Source: Cryobacterium melibiosiphilum
GTDB taxonomy: Bacteria; Actinomycetota; Actinomycetes; Actinomycetales; Microbacteriaceae
Assembly (NCBI RefSeq): GCF_003602235.1
Contig: NZ_QZVS01000091.1
Location: 51,005 to 115,004, forward strand
Reading direction: 5' to 3'
DNA: 64,000 bases
In this document: in pieces, positions 1 to 9,818 of the stretch
Layout of the letters: every line of letters starts with the position of its first letter
Numbering within the stretch: the stretch's first letter is position 1
The notes under the pieces: generated by a model
Database searches by the model: none
What the model saw: only the letters and a program-made list of their open reading frames with translations
Told to the model about the DNA's origin: nothing
Position numbers and translations under genes: made by a program

Positions 1-98
1 CGCAGCGGCGCAGTACCCGAGTAGCGGATTCCGTACGCGGCCGGGGTCGGCATCCGCTGGCAAGCAGCCGTGCCGGCCGGCCGTGCCACACGGGCCGG

Positions 99-1829
99 TC
101 AGGCGGTGATGGTGGCGAGCGGCTGGGCCACGACGACGGTGTCGCCCGCCTCGACCGCGAGCTCGGCGAGCACTCCCGCGCGGTGTGCCACCACGGTCGA
201 CTCCATCTTCATCGCCTCGAGCACGAGCACCGGGTCGCCCTCGGCGACGGTCGCACCGGCCTCGATGAGCCACTTGACCACGGTGCCGCCCATCGTCGAG
301 CGCAACTGGGCCGGGTCGACCACTTCAGCAGCGGGCGTCGCGGCCGCCCCCGCGCCACCGGCAAGGGCGGCGAGCAGGTCTGCGGGCAGGCCCAGCGACA
401 TCCGTTTGCCGTCGAGTTCGATCGTGATCGAGCGCCGGGCGACGGATGCCGCCCCGTGGCTGAATTCCGCGTCGTGCGCGAGCCGATCGCCGAAGTCGGT
501 CTCGATCCAGCCGGTGTGCACACCGAGCCGGTCGGTCGCCGTGAAATCGGGGGAGGCCACTACCGCACGGTGGAAGGGCAGCACGGTCGCGACCCCGTGC
601 ACGGTGAATTCGGCCAGCGCGCGGCGGGCGCGGCGCAGGGCCTGCGGCCGATCCGCCCCGGTGACGATCAGCTTGGCGAGCAGCGAGTCGAACTGGCCGG
701 GAATGGTGTCGCCGCTCTGCACTCCGGTGTCGACCCGCACGCCGGGCCCGGTCGGCGGCGCGAACAGCGTCACGGTGCCGGGGGAGGGCAGAAAACCGCG
801 GCCCGGGTCCTCGGCGTTGATGCGAAACTCGAACGCGTGCCCGCGCGGCTCCGGGTCGGCCGAAACCGGCAGCGGTCCGCCGGCGGCGACCTGGAACTGG
901 GCGAGCACGAGGTCGATGCCCGAAGTCTCTTCGGTGACGGGGTGCTCGACCTGGAGACGGGTGTTGACCTCGAGAAATGACACGCTGCCGTCGTCGGCCA
1001 CGAGGTACTCGACCGTGCCGGCGCCGGAATACCCGGCTTCGCGGCAGATCGCCTTCGCCGAGGTGTAGATCTGCTCGCTCTGCGCCGCGGTCAGGAACGG
1101 CGCGGGCGCCTCCTCGACGAGTTTCTGGTTGCGGCGCTGCAGGGAACAGTCGCGGGTGCCCACGACGATGACGGTGCCGTGGCCGTCGGCGAGCACCTGG
1201 GCCTCCACGTGCCGGGGCCGCACCAGGAAGCGTTCGACGAAGCACTCGCCGCGGCCGAACGCCGCCTGCGACTCGCGCACGGCAGAGTCGAAGGATTCCT
1301 CGATGGCGTCGAGCTCCCAGACCACCTTGAGGCCGCGGCCGCCGCCGCCGAAGGCCGCCTTGATGGCGATCGGCAAGCCGAACTGCTCGGCGAACGCGCG
1401 CACCTCGGCGGCCGACTCGACGGTGCTGTCGGTGCCCGGCACGAGCGGGGCCCCGACCCGGATCGCGATCTCCCGGGCCGAGATCTTATTTCCCAGCAGA
1501 CGGATGCTCGCCGGCGACGGCCCGATCCACACCAGTCCGGCGTCGATCACCGCCTGGGCGAAGTCGGCATTTTCAGAGAGAAAGCCGTAGCCCGGGTGCA
1601 CGGCGTCCGCCCCCGCGCGGCGGGCGATCGTGAGCAACTTCTCGACGTTCAGATAGGTGTCGGCGGGGCTCATTCCCTCCAAGGCATATGCTTCGGTGGC
1701 GAGTTGTACGTGCAGGGCATCGGCGTCGGAGTCGGCATAGACCGCGACGGACTCGAGGCCGGCGTCGTCGCAGGCGCGCAGGATGCGCACGGCGATTTCG
1801 CCGCGGTTGGCGATGAGGATCTTCTGCAC
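99..1829 (-). CDS. Biotin carboxylase with C-terminal biotin carrier domain
   Basis: About 576 residues. The N-terminus ([16 protein letters not shown]) is the classic start of biotin carboxylases. A glycine-rich ATP-grasp loop (FGGGGRGLK, about residue 160) follows, then the biotin carboxylase C-terminal domain. The last 75 residues form a biotinyl domain with the biotin attachment motif LEAMKMES. It should carboxylate its own biotin using ATP and bicarbonate. I chose the GTG at 1829 because it lies 4 bases after the preceding gene's stop; an upstream ATG at 1886 would lie inside that gene. It is the last gene of the pxpA-pxpBC cluster, so the carboxyltransferase partner is probably PxpBC rather than a propionyl-CoA enzyme; this pairing is inferred from position. 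Confidence 0.93.
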   Translation of the reverse strand: MQKILIANRGEIAVRILRACDDAGLESVAVYADSDADALHVQLATEAYALEGMSPADTYLNVEKLLTIARRAGADAVHPGYGFLSENADFAQAVIDAGLVWIGPSPASIRLLGNKISAREIAIRVGAPLVPGTDSTVESAAEVRAFAEQFGLPIAIKAAFGGGGRGLKVVWELDAIEESFDSAVRESQAAFGRGECFVERFLVRPRHVEAQVLADGHGTVIVVGTRDCSLQRRNQKLVEEAPAPFLTAAQSEQIYTSAKAICREAGYSGAGTVEYLVADDGSVSFLEVNTRLQVEHPVTEETSGIDLVLAQFQVAAGGPLPVSADPEPRGHAFEFRINAEDPGRGFLPSPGTVTLFAPPTGPGVRVDTGVQSGDTIPGQFDSLLAKLIVTGADRPQALRRARRALAEFTVHGVATVLPFHRAVVASPDFTATDRLGVHTGWIETDFGDRLAHDAEFSHGAASVARRSITIELDGKRMSLGLPADLLAALAGGAGAAATPAAEVVDPAQLRSTMGGTVVKWLIEAGATVAEGDPVLVLEAMKMESTVVAHRAGVLAELAVEAGDTVVVAQPLATITA

Positions 1830-1833
1830 GGTG

Positions 1834-3459
1834 TCAGCCTTCTGATCTAGTAGCGGGGGATGGGTCGAAAAGTGGGCTGGCGGCATCCGCGGCCGGCACG
1901 AACCGCAGCCGCGCGCCGGCCGGCAGCTGCGCAGCCCGGTCGAGGTCGGCGTGCAGCACGACGCCGACCACCGGGTAGCCGCCGGTCACCGGGTGGTCGG
2001 CAAGGAACAGCACCGGCAGGCCGGAAGCCGGAATCTGGATCGCCCCGTACACGGTTCCCTCGCTGGGCAGCTCGGTCGGCAGGCCGGGAGCGAGTGACCG
2101 CGAGAGCGCCGGCCCGTCGAGCCGCAGTCCGATGCGGTTGGACCGGGCGCTGACGGTGTAGACCGTCTGTGTGAAGGCGGCGAGCGACTCGGCGGCGATC
2201 CAGTCGGCACGGGGTCCGGGCACGTACCGCAGCTCGGTCACGGCGGGCGGCGGTTCGGGGGACGGCTCGGCGTCTCCGACGACGCTCGTCGAGGGGGCGG
2301 GCAGTACGCGCAGCGCGCTGCCGACGGCGAGGGGCGCCGGACCGAGCCCGGACATCGTGTCGGTCGACCGACTGCCGAGCACCGGGGCGACGTCGAAACC
2401 GCCGCGCACGGCGACGTAGCAGCGCATGCCCGAGGTGGGCGTGCCGAGCGCCAGGCGGTCTCCGGCGTGCACGGCGAAAGGGGCGTCGGTCGAAACGGTG
2501 CGCAGCACGCCGTCGTTCGTCACGTCGATCGTCAGGGCAGCGCCGGTCATTGCCAAAACCTGGTCCGTTCGCACGTCGAGCACGAGCCCGCCGAGGGCGT
2601 TTTCGAGCACCGCCGCGGTCGCCGGGTTGCCGGCCAGCCGGTTTGCCCGGCGCAGCGCACCCCGGTCGAGCGCACCCGACCGGGTCACGCCGAGGTCGGC
2701 GAAGCCGGGACGTCCGAGGTCCTGCACGGTCGTCTGGGCGCCGGGCTGCACCACGATGAAAGCGGATGCCGCCCCGTCGGTCACTATCCTGGCCGCCACC
2801 GCACCGCTGGAATCCGCCGTCACGAGCTCGCGCACACTCCGAAACTGCACCCGGTTTCCCGGTCGGACCAGGGCCGGTTCGGGCCTCTCGAGGTTCCAGA
2901 GGGTCGCGTTCGTGCGCCCGATGAGCTGCCAGCCGCCCGGGCTGGCGCGCGGATACACCGCCGAGTACCGGTCGGCCAGGGCAACCGCACCGGCCGGAAC
3001 GGCGGGCCGCGGGGTGTCGCGGCGCGGCACCGCCAGCCGTCCGTCACCGACCAGGTAGGCGAAGCCGGGCGCGAACCCGCCGAAGGCCGCGGTCCAGACC
3101 TGCTCCGCATGGGCCGCGATCACGCCGTCACGGCTGAGGCCGGTCAGTCGCGCGACCTCGTCGAGGTCGGCGCCGTCGTACACCGTGTCGAGGGTGACGA
3201 GGGCGTCATCCGTCGCCGTGACCGGGCTGAGGTCCGCGGCGCTCAGGGCGGCCGCGAAGCCGCGGGCGGCCGCGGCGGAATCGGCCGTGATCAGCACGGT
3301 CTCGGCAGCAGCGACCGCGTCGACCTGGCCGGGCAGCGGATGCCGCTGCAGCCAGTCGTGCAGGCTGAGCACCTCGTCGAGGCTCCGCAGCTGCACCAGA
3401 ACGCCGCGGTCGCCGACCGGGTGCATCCGCAGCCCGGAAACCGAAGTGGGGGGCAGCAT
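1834..3459 (-). CDS. PxpB-PxpC fusion, 5-oxoprolinase / carboxyltransferase-like
   Basis: 541 residues. The first 210 or so match the KipI/PxpB (allophanate hydrolase subunit 1) family, with the FAPGFAYL segment. Residues from about 230 match KipA/PxpC (subunit 2), with [14 protein letters not shown] and the typical [10 protein letters not shown] segment. In many bacteria these are two genes; here they are one. With PxpA the family hydrolyses 5-oxoproline to glutamate using ATP. The same two domains form the carboxyltransferase part of urea carboxylase. The ATG at 3459 is 4 bases past the pxpA stop. A second in-frame ATG (MHPVGDRG) lies 11 codons in and is the more conserved-looking start; neither has a strong ribosome-binding site. 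Confidence 0.9.
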   Translation of the reverse strand: MLPPTSVSGLRMHPVGDRGVLVQLRSLDEVLSLHDWLQRHPLPGQVDAVAAAETVLITADSAAAARGFAAALSAADLSPVTATDDALVTLDTVYDGADLDEVARLTGLSRDGVIAAHAEQVWTAAFGGFAPGFAYLVGDGRLAVPRRDTPRPAVPAGAVALADRYSAVYPRASPGGWQLIGRTNATLWNLERPEPALVRPGNRVQFRSVRELVTADSSGAVAARIVTDGAASAFIVVQPGAQTTVQDLGRPGFADLGVTRSGALDRGALRRANRLAGNPATAAVLENALGGLVLDVRTDQVLAMTGAALTIDVTNDGVLRTVSTDAPFAVHAGDRLALGTPTSGMRCYVAVRGGFDVAPVLGSRSTDTMSGLGPAPLAVGSALRVLPAPSTSVVGDAEPSPEPPPAVTELRYVPGPRADWIAAESLAAFTQTVYTVSARSNRIGLRLDGPALSRSLAPGLPTELPSEGTVYGAIQIPASGLPVLFLADHPVTGGYPVVGVVLHADLDRAAQLPAGARLRFVPAADAASPLFDPSPATRSEG

Positions 3460-3463
3460 CCGC

Positions 3464-4246
3464 TTACACGAAGCTCTGGATCGTGACGCCGGCGCCGACG
3501 AGCGCGAACCGGATGGCGGCGGCCAGGGTGACCGCGTCGGGTGTGTCGCCGTGCAGGCAGATGCTCTCGACCGGCATGTCGATGACGGTGCCGTCGATCG
3601 CGACGACCTGCCCCTCGAGCACGAGGCGCAGCACCTGGTCGGTGACCGCCGATACGGAGTGCAGCACGGCGCCCGGCCGGGTGCGGCTGACGAGGCTGCC
3701 GTCGGCGTTATAGGCCCGGTCGGCGAAGGCCTCGGCGACCGTGCGGAGGCCCGAGGCGCGGGCGAGTCGGCCGACCTCGGAACCCGGCAGGGTCATCAAC
3801 GGCAGCGTGGGGTCGACCGTGAGGATCGCGTCGAGCACGGCCTGGGCCTGCACCGGGTGGTGGGCGATGGCGTTGTAGAGGGCACCGTGCGGCTTCACGT
3901 AGCGCACGCTCGTGCCGGCGGCCCGGGCGAGGGCCTGCACGGCACCGATCTGGTAAATCACGTCGTTGCTGAGCTCGGCGGGCTCCATGTCGATGAACCG
4001 CCGGCCGAAGCCGGCGAGGTCGCGGTAGCCCGGGTGGGCACCGACCGTGACGCCCGCCGCCGCGGCGGCGGCGCAGGTGGCGCGGATGGTGCTCGGGTCG
4101 CCGGCGTGAAACCCGCCGGCCACGTTCACGCTCGAGACTGAGCTGATGATGGCGGCGTCATCGCCGAGGGTGTACATGCCGAAGGACTCGCCGACGTCAC
4201 TGTTCAGGTCGATGGTCGTGCGGTCGATGCCCACTGGGGTCCCCAT
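3464..4246 (-). CDS. pxpA: 5-oxoprolinase subunit PxpA (LamB/YcsF family)
   Basis: 260 residues, normal for the LamB/YcsF family. The N-terminal signature [11 protein letters not shown] is the family hallmark, and [18 protein letters not shown] and VKPHGALYN carry the conserved histidines and aspartates of the TIM-barrel-like active site. PxpA opens the 5-oxoproline ring, with PxpB/PxpC supplying the ATP-dependent step; the pathway recycles pyroglutamate to glutamate in the cytoplasm. It is the first gene of a three-gene minus-strand operon, and a 15-base palindrome lies 31-45 bases upstream of its ATG. Confidence 0.93.
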   Translation of the reverse strand: MGTPVGIDRTTIDLNSDVGESFGMYTLGDDAAIISSVSSVNVAGGFHAGDPSTIRATCAAAAAAGVTVGAHPGYRDLAGFGRRFIDMEPAELSNDVIYQIGAVQALARAAGTSVRYVKPHGALYNAIAHHPVQAQAVLDAILTVDPTLPLMTLPGSEVGRLARASGLRTVAEAFADRAYNADGSLVSRTRPGAVLHSVSAVTDQVLRLVLEGQVVAIDGTVIDMPVESICLHGDTPDAVTLAAAIRFALVGAGVTIQSFV

Positions 4247-4276
4247 TCGTTTCGCCCAGCCTGCCCCATTTCGACA

Positions 4277-4291
4277 GATTGTTCAACAATC
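4277..4291. promoter_or_regulatory. Palindromic operator candidate upstream of pxpA
   Basis: Perfect inverted repeat GATTGTTCAACAATC (7-base arms around one base), read on the minus strand as GATTGTTGAACAATC. It lies just upstream of the pxpA start codon. TTGTTGAACAA-type sites fit the TnGTnnnACnA pattern bound by FadR-type GntR repressors. No GntR gene is visible in the window, so the regulator is unknown. Confidence 0.5.
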
Positions 4292-4318
4292 CGGCGAAAA
4301 TTGGTCGGCATCCGGTGG

Positions 4319-5152
4319 TCAGGCCGGCGGTCGAAACTCGCTCAGCGTGAATTCGGCGCCCTGCGGGTCGCGAACCTCGGCGAACGCCGCCCACGGGGAC
4401 TCCGAGGTTTCGAGCAGGGTCGCGCCGAGCGAGACCGCGCGGGCAACGCTGGCGTCGCGATCGGCCACGCTGAACTTGACGTGCCAGGACGATCCGACAT
4501 CGGGCGCGACACCCTCGATGGCGCCGATCACGTCGGCGAAGCCGGCCGGGGAACCGGCCTGGCGCTGGTAGATCTCGGGGTCGCTGGTCGCCGCGAGGTG
4601 GTCGCCGTAACCGGGCACGCTCACCATCGTTTCGACGCTGTCGCCGAGGTTCAGGTACTCCCAGCCGAAGGCGTCGCCGTAGAACGCTCGTGCGCCGGCG
4701 ATATCGGCCGTGCGCAGGTCGCTGAAGTTCCAGGATCCGGGCACGTTCACGGACTGTGCGCCGAGTCGCCGGTATGCCTGCCAGAGCCGGAATTCGGCGC
4801 CCTGCGGGTCGAGGACGCTCGCGGTGCGGCCGCCGGGCCCGGCATCGTGCGGTTCGTCCGTCACGGTCGCGCCCGCGGCGGCCAGCGCGAGCGCGGCGGC
4901 ATCCGCTTCGGCGACAGCGATGTAGGTGTTCCAGGTGGCCGACTCCGGCGCCTCGCTCGGCCCGGACCCGATCGCGCCCACATCCTGGCCGGCCAACTGT
5001 GCGATCAGGTAGACCGACGGTGCCTGCGGCGGCATCACATTCGTGAAGGTCCAGCCGAACAGCCCGCCGTAGAAGCGGCTCGCGGCTGCGGGGTCTGGCT
5101 GTTCGGTGTCGATCCAGCAGGTCACCCCGGCCGGATAGGTTCGTGCCGTCAT
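4319..5152 (-). CDS. VOC family protein with two glyoxalase-like domains
   Basis: 277 residues made of two tandem VOC modules: residues about 8-125 (CWIDTEQPDPAAASRFYGGLFGW) and 140-277 (SWNFSDLRTADIAGARAFYG). Each ends with a DPQGAEF segment typical of glyoxalase/bleomycin-resistance-like folds. These proteins bind metal and small molecules; the substrate cannot be read from sequence. It stands alone between the pxp cluster and the phosphatase/sirtuin pair on the same strand. Confidence 0.85.
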   Translation of the reverse strand: MTARTYPAGVTCWIDTEQPDPAAASRFYGGLFGWTFTNVMPPQAPSVYLIAQLAGQDVGAIGSGPSEAPESATWNTYIAVAEADAAALALAAAGATVTDEPHDAGPGGRTASVLDPQGAEFRLWQAYRRLGAQSVNVPGSWNFSDLRTADIAGARAFYGDAFGWEYLNLGDSVETMVSVPGYGDHLAATSDPEIYQRQAGSPAGFADVIGAIEGVAPDVGSSWHVKFSVADRDASVARAVSLGATLLETSESPWAAFAEVRDPQGAEFTLSEFRPPA

Positions 5153-5190
5153 ACTCTTCTCCTTCTGGTCGTCGTCACAGCAGCGGATGC

Positions 5191-5811
5191 CTACCCTGGC
5201 GTATGTCCGGCGTCCTGCGGTGTGCGCACGGTCGCGGCGAAGTGCAGCAGCACGAGCCGCCCCTCACGCCATTCGAAGTCGTGCACCGAACCGTTGGCGA
5301 TGAGCTCATCGTGACGGGGCCGTTCTCCGTCGGTCGCGTGGCGCAGCAGGGTGCCGATCACGCCGCCGTGGCTGACCACGAGCAGGCTCTGTCCGGGATG
5401 CGCCGCCGCCAACAGGCTGAACGCCGGCAGCACCCGGTCGAGCACCGCCTGACGGGATTCGAGCCCAGGCACGACGACGCCGTTCGGGAACTTCTCCTGG
5501 CGCTCCGTGAACGAGAGCCCTTCAATGTCGCCGTGGTGGCGTTCGGTGAGGGCCGGCACCAGTTCGGGCCGGGCCAGGCCCAGCTCGCCGGCGATGATTC
5601 GCGCCGTCTCGGCCGCCCGCATCAGCGGGCTCGCCACGATCCCGTCCCAGGACCGGGTCAGCAGGCCCAGGCCGGTCGTGGCCGCCTCGGCCCGCCCGGT
5701 CGCGTTCAAGGGAATGTCGGTGCTGCCCTGGATGCGCTTGTGCAGGTTCCAGTCGGTCTGGCCGTGCCGCACGATCGAGAGCCGGGTCACCGCGGCCGTG
5801 CTCCCCGTCAT
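5191..5811 (-). CDS. Histidine phosphatase family protein
   Basis: 206 residues. VRHGQTDWN near residue 14 is the RHG catalytic motif whose histidine is phosphorylated in the phosphoglycerate mutase/acid phosphatase superfamily. SPLMRAAETA, LTERHHGDIEG and VSHGGVIGTLLR supply the remaining conserved arginine, glutamate and second histidine. Its ATG overlaps the sirtuin stop (ATGA), so the two are probably translationally coupled. The substrate is unknown; cobalamin-pathway, phosphoglycerate mutase-like and nucleotide phosphatases all share this fold. Confidence 0.88.
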   Translation of the reverse strand: MTGSTAAVTRLSIVRHGQTDWNLHKRIQGSTDIPLNATGRAEAATTGLGLLTRSWDGIVASPLMRAAETARIIAGELGLARPELVPALTERHHGDIEGLSFTERQEKFPNGVVVPGLESRQAVLDRVLPAFSLLAAAHPGQSLLVVSHGGVIGTLLRHATDGERPRHDELIANGSVHDFEWREGRLVLLHFAATVRTPQDAGHTPG

Positions 5812-6740
5812 CGCACGCGTCCCGGGGCGAGCCGGTCGGCGAGTCCGGCGAGGGTCTCCGAGGTGCCGGCCTCGAGTTTGATGACCGCACGGCCGTCACC
5901 CTTGGTGGCGCCACGGTTGATGACGATGATGGGCAGTTTTCGGCGCCGGGCCAGTTCCACCAAACGGATGCCCGAATTCACTGCGAGCGACGACCCGGCC
6001 ACCACGAGGGCTTCCGCCGCGGTGACGAGCGCCGTGGCCTCGAGGAACCGGCCGGTGGGCACGAGTTCGCCGAAGAAGACCACGTTGGGCTTGAGCATTC
6101 CGCCGCAGACCGAGCACTCGGGAACGGTGAAGGCGTCGATGTCGCTGACGTCGGCGTCTCCGTCGGGGGCGATGCGCACGGCATCCGCCTGGCCCGGCCC
6201 CGTCTCGACCCCGGCCAGAGAGGGGTTCGCGGCTTCGAGCCGTGCCGCGATGCTGTCGCGGCCGAAGGCCTGGCCGCAGTCGAGGCAGATGACGCGGTCC
6301 ATCGAGCCGTGCAGTTCGACGACGTGCCGGGAGCCGGCGCGGGTGTGCAGGCCGTCGACGTTCTGGGTGATCACGCCGGTGATCGCGGCGTTCGCTTCGA
6401 GGCGCACGAGGGAGAGGTGGCCGAGGTTGGGGCCCGCGGCGCGAAACTGACGCCAGCCGAGGTGGCTGCCCGCCCAGTACCGTTTGCGGGCGCGTTCGTC
6501 GGCGATAAAGGTTTGGAACGTCATCGGGGTGCGCTTGGGGGCGCCCTCGCCGCGGTAGTCCGGAATTCCCGAGTCGGTGCTGAGGCCGGCGCCGGTCAGC
6601 ACGGCGGCGGGCTTACCGCGCAGCAGCTCGGCGACGGCATCCAGATCGTGTTCGCTTCGAGGGTCTGCGGGGGCAGGCGCCGGCGCGGGGTCGGCGAGCA
6701 AACCGGGACTCGACACAAGTTCAGCCACGAGGTGCTCCAT
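5808..6740 (-). CDS. Sir2-family NAD-dependent protein deacylase
   Basis: 310 residues. The NAD-binding motif is GAGLSTDSGIPDYRG, the TQNVDGLH segment follows, and the catalytic histidine sits in VVELHGSMD. Two cysteine pairs (CLDCG and CSVCGG) form the structural zinc site. The C-terminal GSSLAVNSG and INRGATKGD complete the Rossmann fold. It removes acyl groups from lysines, consuming NAD. The N-terminal 30 residues are Pro/Ala rich and not conserved, so a later start is possible. It is followed by the overlapping histidine phosphatase gene. Confidence 0.92.
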   Translation of the reverse strand: MEHLVAELVSSPGLLADPAPAPAPADPRSEHDLDAVAELLRGKPAAVLTGAGLSTDSGIPDYRGEGAPKRTPMTFQTFIADERARKRYWAGSHLGWRQFRAAGPNLGHLSLVRLEANAAITGVITQNVDGLHTRAGSRHVVELHGSMDRVICLDCGQAFGRDSIAARLEAANPSLAGVETGPGQADAVRIAPDGDADVSDIDAFTVPECSVCGGMLKPNVVFFGELVPTGRFLEATALVTAAEALVVAGSSLAVNSGIRLVELARRRKLPIIVINRGATKGDGRAVIKLEAGTSETLAGLADRLAPGRVR

Positions 6741-6843
6741 CCGTTCGATTGACTCTCCACCTCGAGTCTAAACGCGTCGGTTTTCCTCTTTGTTTACTCA
6801 CCTGTCAGGCTGGGAGAAGTTCTCTTGACGAAAGGCACCAGCC

Positions 6844-7677
6844 GTGCAGATAATTCCCATCGACGATCTCTCCCTGCCCGGACTGGCCGACTACTCCCGG
6901 CTCACCGATGTCGTGCTGCGCCGCCTGTCCGAACCCGAAGACGGGCTCTACATCGCCGAGTCGACCAAGGTCATGATGCGCGCCCTGCAGGCCGGCCACC
7001 GGCCGCGCTCGGTGCTGCTGCAGGAACAGTGGCTGCCCACCGTCGAACCCTTGCTCGCCGACTGGCCCGACGTGCCCGTCTACGTGGGGGAGCCGGCCGT
7101 GCTCGAGACGCTCACCGGCTACAACCTGCACCGCGGTGCCCTCGCGTCGATGCACCGGCCCGCCCTGGCGCCGGTCGAAGACCTGATCCGGGACGCCCGC
7201 CGCCTGGTGATCCTCGAGGACATCGTCGACCACACGAACGTCGGGGCGATCTTTCGCGCCGTCGCCGGCCTCGGCGCCGACGCCGTGCTGATCAGCCCGC
7301 GCTGCGCCGACCCGCTCTACCGCCGCAGCGTGCGCGTGAGCATGGGCACCGTGCTGCAGGTGCCATGGACGCGGCTGCCCGAATGGGACGTGGCGACGCC
7401 GATGCTGCACGCGGCCGGCTTCCACCTCGCCGCCCTCGCGCTGTCCGACGACGCCGTGTCCCTCGAAGATTTCGCAGCGGATGCCCCGGAGCGCCTCGCC
7501 ATCGTCATGGGCACCGAGGGCGACGGCCTGAGCCACCGGGCCCTGGCCGACGCCGACACGGTCGTCACGATCCCGATGCTGCACGGCGTCGACTCCCTCA
7601 ACGTCGCCGCGGCGAGTGCCGTCGCGTTGTACGCGTTGCGCGTGCCGAACACCCCCCGGGTCCGTAGGATCGACTGA
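6844..7677 (+). CDS. TrmH-family RNA 2'-O-methyltransferase (SpoU/TrmH)
   Basis: 277 residues. The N-terminal region is a substrate-binding domain (YSRLTDVVLRRL, YIAESTKVMMRAL). The C-terminal SPOUT domain has DHTNVGAIFRAVAGLG, IVMGTEGDGL and IPMLHGVDSLNVAAA, the knot motifs that bind S-adenosylmethionine. It probably methylates ribose in tRNA or rRNA; the exact nucleotide is not predictable. The start is a GTG with GAAAGG about 10 bases upstream. The gene is divergent from the sirtuin and its stop overlaps the next start (TGATG). Confidence 0.9.
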   Translation: MQIIPIDDLSLPGLADYSRLTDVVLRRLSEPEDGLYIAESTKVMMRALQAGHRPRSVLLQEQWLPTVEPLLADWPDVPVYVGEPAVLETLTGYNLHRGALASMHRPALAPVEDLIRDARRLVILEDIVDHTNVGAIFRAVAGLGADAVLISPRCADPLYRRSVRVSMGTVLQVPWTRLPEWDVATPMLHAAGFHLAALALSDDAVSLEDFAADAPERLAIVMGTEGDGLSHRALADADTVVTIPMLHGVDSLNVAAASAVALYALRVPNTPRVRRID

Positions 7678-8930
7678 TGCCCTACTACACGCGCCGCGAG
7701 ACCTACCGTCGTCGCCGCATCGCGGTCGTCAGCCTCGTCACCGTCGCCCTCGTCGGCATCATCTACGTCGGCGGAACCGGCCTCGCGCCGGTTCCCGTCG
7801 CCGCCGCGACCCTCACCCAGCCGGCCGACGCCACCCAGCCGGCCGTGCAGCCCGCGCTGCCGAGCTTCGGCTCGAGCGCCGTCGGGGCGGTCGGGTTTCC
7901 GGGCGTGCTCGCCGCGAGCGGCTCGACCGGCACCGTGCCGATCGCGAGCATCACAAAGATGGTCACCTCGCTCGTCATTCTCGACGCCAAGCCGCTGAGC
8001 GGCGACGCGCCGGGCCCCGAAATCACCTTCACGGAAGTCGATATCGACTTCTATTACGAGGCCCTGGCCGAGGGCGGTTCGGTCGCGCCCGTGGTCGGCG
8101 GCATGCAGCTCAGCCAGCGCGAGGCGATGCTCGCCATGCTCCTGGCCTCCGGAAACAACTACGCGGAGTCCCTGATCGTCTGGGCCTACGGCTCCGAGCA
8201 GGCGTATCTCTCCGCCGCCGCCGACTGGCTCGCCGAGCACGGCCTCACCGGAACCGTCGTCGCCGACGCGAGCGGCATCTCCTCGAACAGCGTCAGCACC
8301 ACCGCCGACCTGATCGAACTGGCGAAGCTCGTCACCGCGAACCCGGCCCTCGCCTCGATGGTCGCGATCCCCACGATCGACCTGCCGGTGATCGGCACCG
8401 TCGAGAACACCAACACCCTGCTCGGCCCGCTCCCCGGCGTCAGCGACGTCACGGTCACCGGCATGAAGACCGGCACGACGGATGTCGCGGGTTCCTGCCT
8501 GCTCTTCTCCGCCGACATCACGGTCGGCTCCGAAACCGTCACCGTGGTCGGTGTTGTGCTGAACGGTGAGTCCGGGCTCGAGGTGCGACAGGCCGTGGCC
8601 GCGCTGATCGAGAGTATGGCTCCCGGGTTCCAGCAGGTCACCCTCGCCGAGGCGGGGGAGTCGTTCGGCCAGTACTCGACCGCGTGGGGCCAGAGCGCAC
8701 GGGTGGTCGCTGCGGAGGCGGCATCCGCTCTCGTCTGGTCGGACACGGCGATCACCGGCACCGCCGCGGCTGAATCGATGCAGCTCGGCGCCGTCGGCGA
8801 CGACATCGGCAGCCTCGACTTTCTTGTCGGCGACCAGACCGTGACGGTGCCGCTCGAACTCGAGACCGACCTGACCGATCCGGGCCTCGGCTGGCGGATG
8901 GGCCACCCCGGCGAGCTGATCGACGGCTAG
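7677..8930 (+). CDS. D-alanyl-D-alanine carboxypeptidase (PBP5-like, S11)
   Basis: 417 residues with an N-terminal membrane anchor (about 15-34) after a basic RRRR stretch. The three penicillin-binding motifs are present: SITK (S91-K94), SGN (158-160) and KTG (264-266). It should trim the terminal D-alanine of peptidoglycan stem peptides outside the membrane. The region beyond residue 300 has no catalytic motif and may position the enzyme on the wall. It overlaps the methyltransferase stop by one base. It converges on the SGNH hydrolase gene with a 13-base gap. Confidence 0.9.
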   Translation: MPYYTRRETYRRRRIAVVSLVTVALVGIIYVGGTGLAPVPVAAATLTQPADATQPAVQPALPSFGSSAVGAVGFPGVLAASGSTGTVPIASITKMVTSLVILDAKPLSGDAPGPEITFTEVDIDFYYEALAEGGSVAPVVGGMQLSQREAMLAMLLASGNNYAESLIVWAYGSEQAYLSAAADWLAEHGLTGTVVADASGISSNSVSTTADLIELAKLVTANPALASMVAIPTIDLPVIGTVENTNTLLGPLPGVSDVTVTGMKTGTTDVAGSCLLFSADITVGSETVTVVGVVLNGESGLEVRQAVAALIESMAPGFQQVTLAEAGESFGQYSTAWGQSARVVAAEAASALVWSDTAITGTAAAESMQLGAVGDDIGSLDFLVGDQTVTVPLELETDLTDPGLGWRMGHPGELIDG

Positions 8931-8943
8931 GGCCCGCCCGGGC

Positions 8944-9732
8944 CTAGGCCTCGGGCTGGCGGAACGGCCCGGCGAGCGGCCGCTTGGGCAGCACGTGATC
9001 GCCCGAGGACTGGTGCCGCACCCGGCGCAACACCCACGGCACCAGGTAGGCGCGCGCCCACGCGAGGTCCTCGGTGCGGGCCTGCCGCCAGGTCGTGCCC
9101 GGCATCGGCTCGGGTTCGCTCGGCGCGAGCGTGTTCGGCACGTTCAACGCCCCGAGCACCAGCCGAGCGACGGTGTGGTGGCCGAGCGCGTTGAGGTGCA
9201 GCCGATCGGGCGCCCACATGCGGGCGTCCTGGATCTCCGCCAGCGACCACAGGTCGGCCACGATGCAGTCGTAGCGGGTGGCGATGGCGCGCAGGTGCTC
9301 GTTATAGATCGCGACCTTGCCGCGAATGCCGCGGAACACGGGGGAGAACCCCACATCGGCGCCGGTGAACAGCACGATCGTCGCGCCGTCGACGCTCAGG
9401 CGCCGCACCGCGTCTTCGCAGCGGGCAGCGATGGCATCCGGGTCGCTGCCGGGACGGATGACGTCGTTGCCGCCGGCGGAAATGGTGATCAGGTCGGGGT
9501 GCAGCGCGAGCGCCGGGTTGATCTGTTCGGTGCTGATTTGGCGGATCAGTTTGCCGCGCACGGCGAGGTTGGCGTAGGCGAAGTCGTCGCTGCCCTGGCT
9601 GAGAACCTCGGCGACCCGGTCGGACCAGCCTCGGTGTCCACCGGGGCTGGTCGGCTCCGGGTCACCGATTCCCTCCGTGAAGGAATCGCCGAGGGCCACA
9701 TAACGCGACCAGGGATGTTGCTGCTTCGTCAT
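8944..9732 (-). CDS. SGNH/GDSL hydrolase
   Basis: 262 residues from the ATG at 9732. Block I (VALGDSFTEG) carries the nucleophile serine near residue 13, block III is SAGGNDV, and block V contains DRLHLNALGHH with the catalytic Asp/His pair. There is no signal peptide, so it acts in the cytoplasm, probably as an esterase or acyl hydrolase of unknown substrate. An upstream in-frame ATG at 9867 was rejected because the added residues are low-complexity and precede the conserved VALGDS block. Confidence 0.9.
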   Translation of the reverse strand: MTKQQHPWSRYVALGDSFTEGIGDPEPTSPGGHRGWSDRVAEVLSQGSDDFAYANLAVRGKLIRQISTEQINPALALHPDLITISAGGNDVIRPGSDPDAIAARCEDAVRRLSVDGATIVLFTGADVGFSPVFRGIRGKVAIYNEHLRAIATRYDCIVADLWSLAEIQDARMWAPDRLHLNALGHHTVARLVLGALNVPNTLAPSEPEPMPGTTWRQARTEDLAWARAYLVPWVLRRVRHQSSGDHVLPKRPLAGPFRQPEA

Positions 9733-9818
9733 GCTTCCATTCTGAGGGTTCGAGTGCGGGGTTCGAGTGCAAGGGTCGTGTCTGGGGGTCGTGCCCGGCG
9801 TGCGGGACGAGGCGCAAG

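Noticed and set aside
781-788. E. coli-type KOPS (GGGNAGGG)
   Set aside because: Only an isolated match was noticed; the polar motif here is GGGGGAG, so the E. coli sequence is not the operative one.
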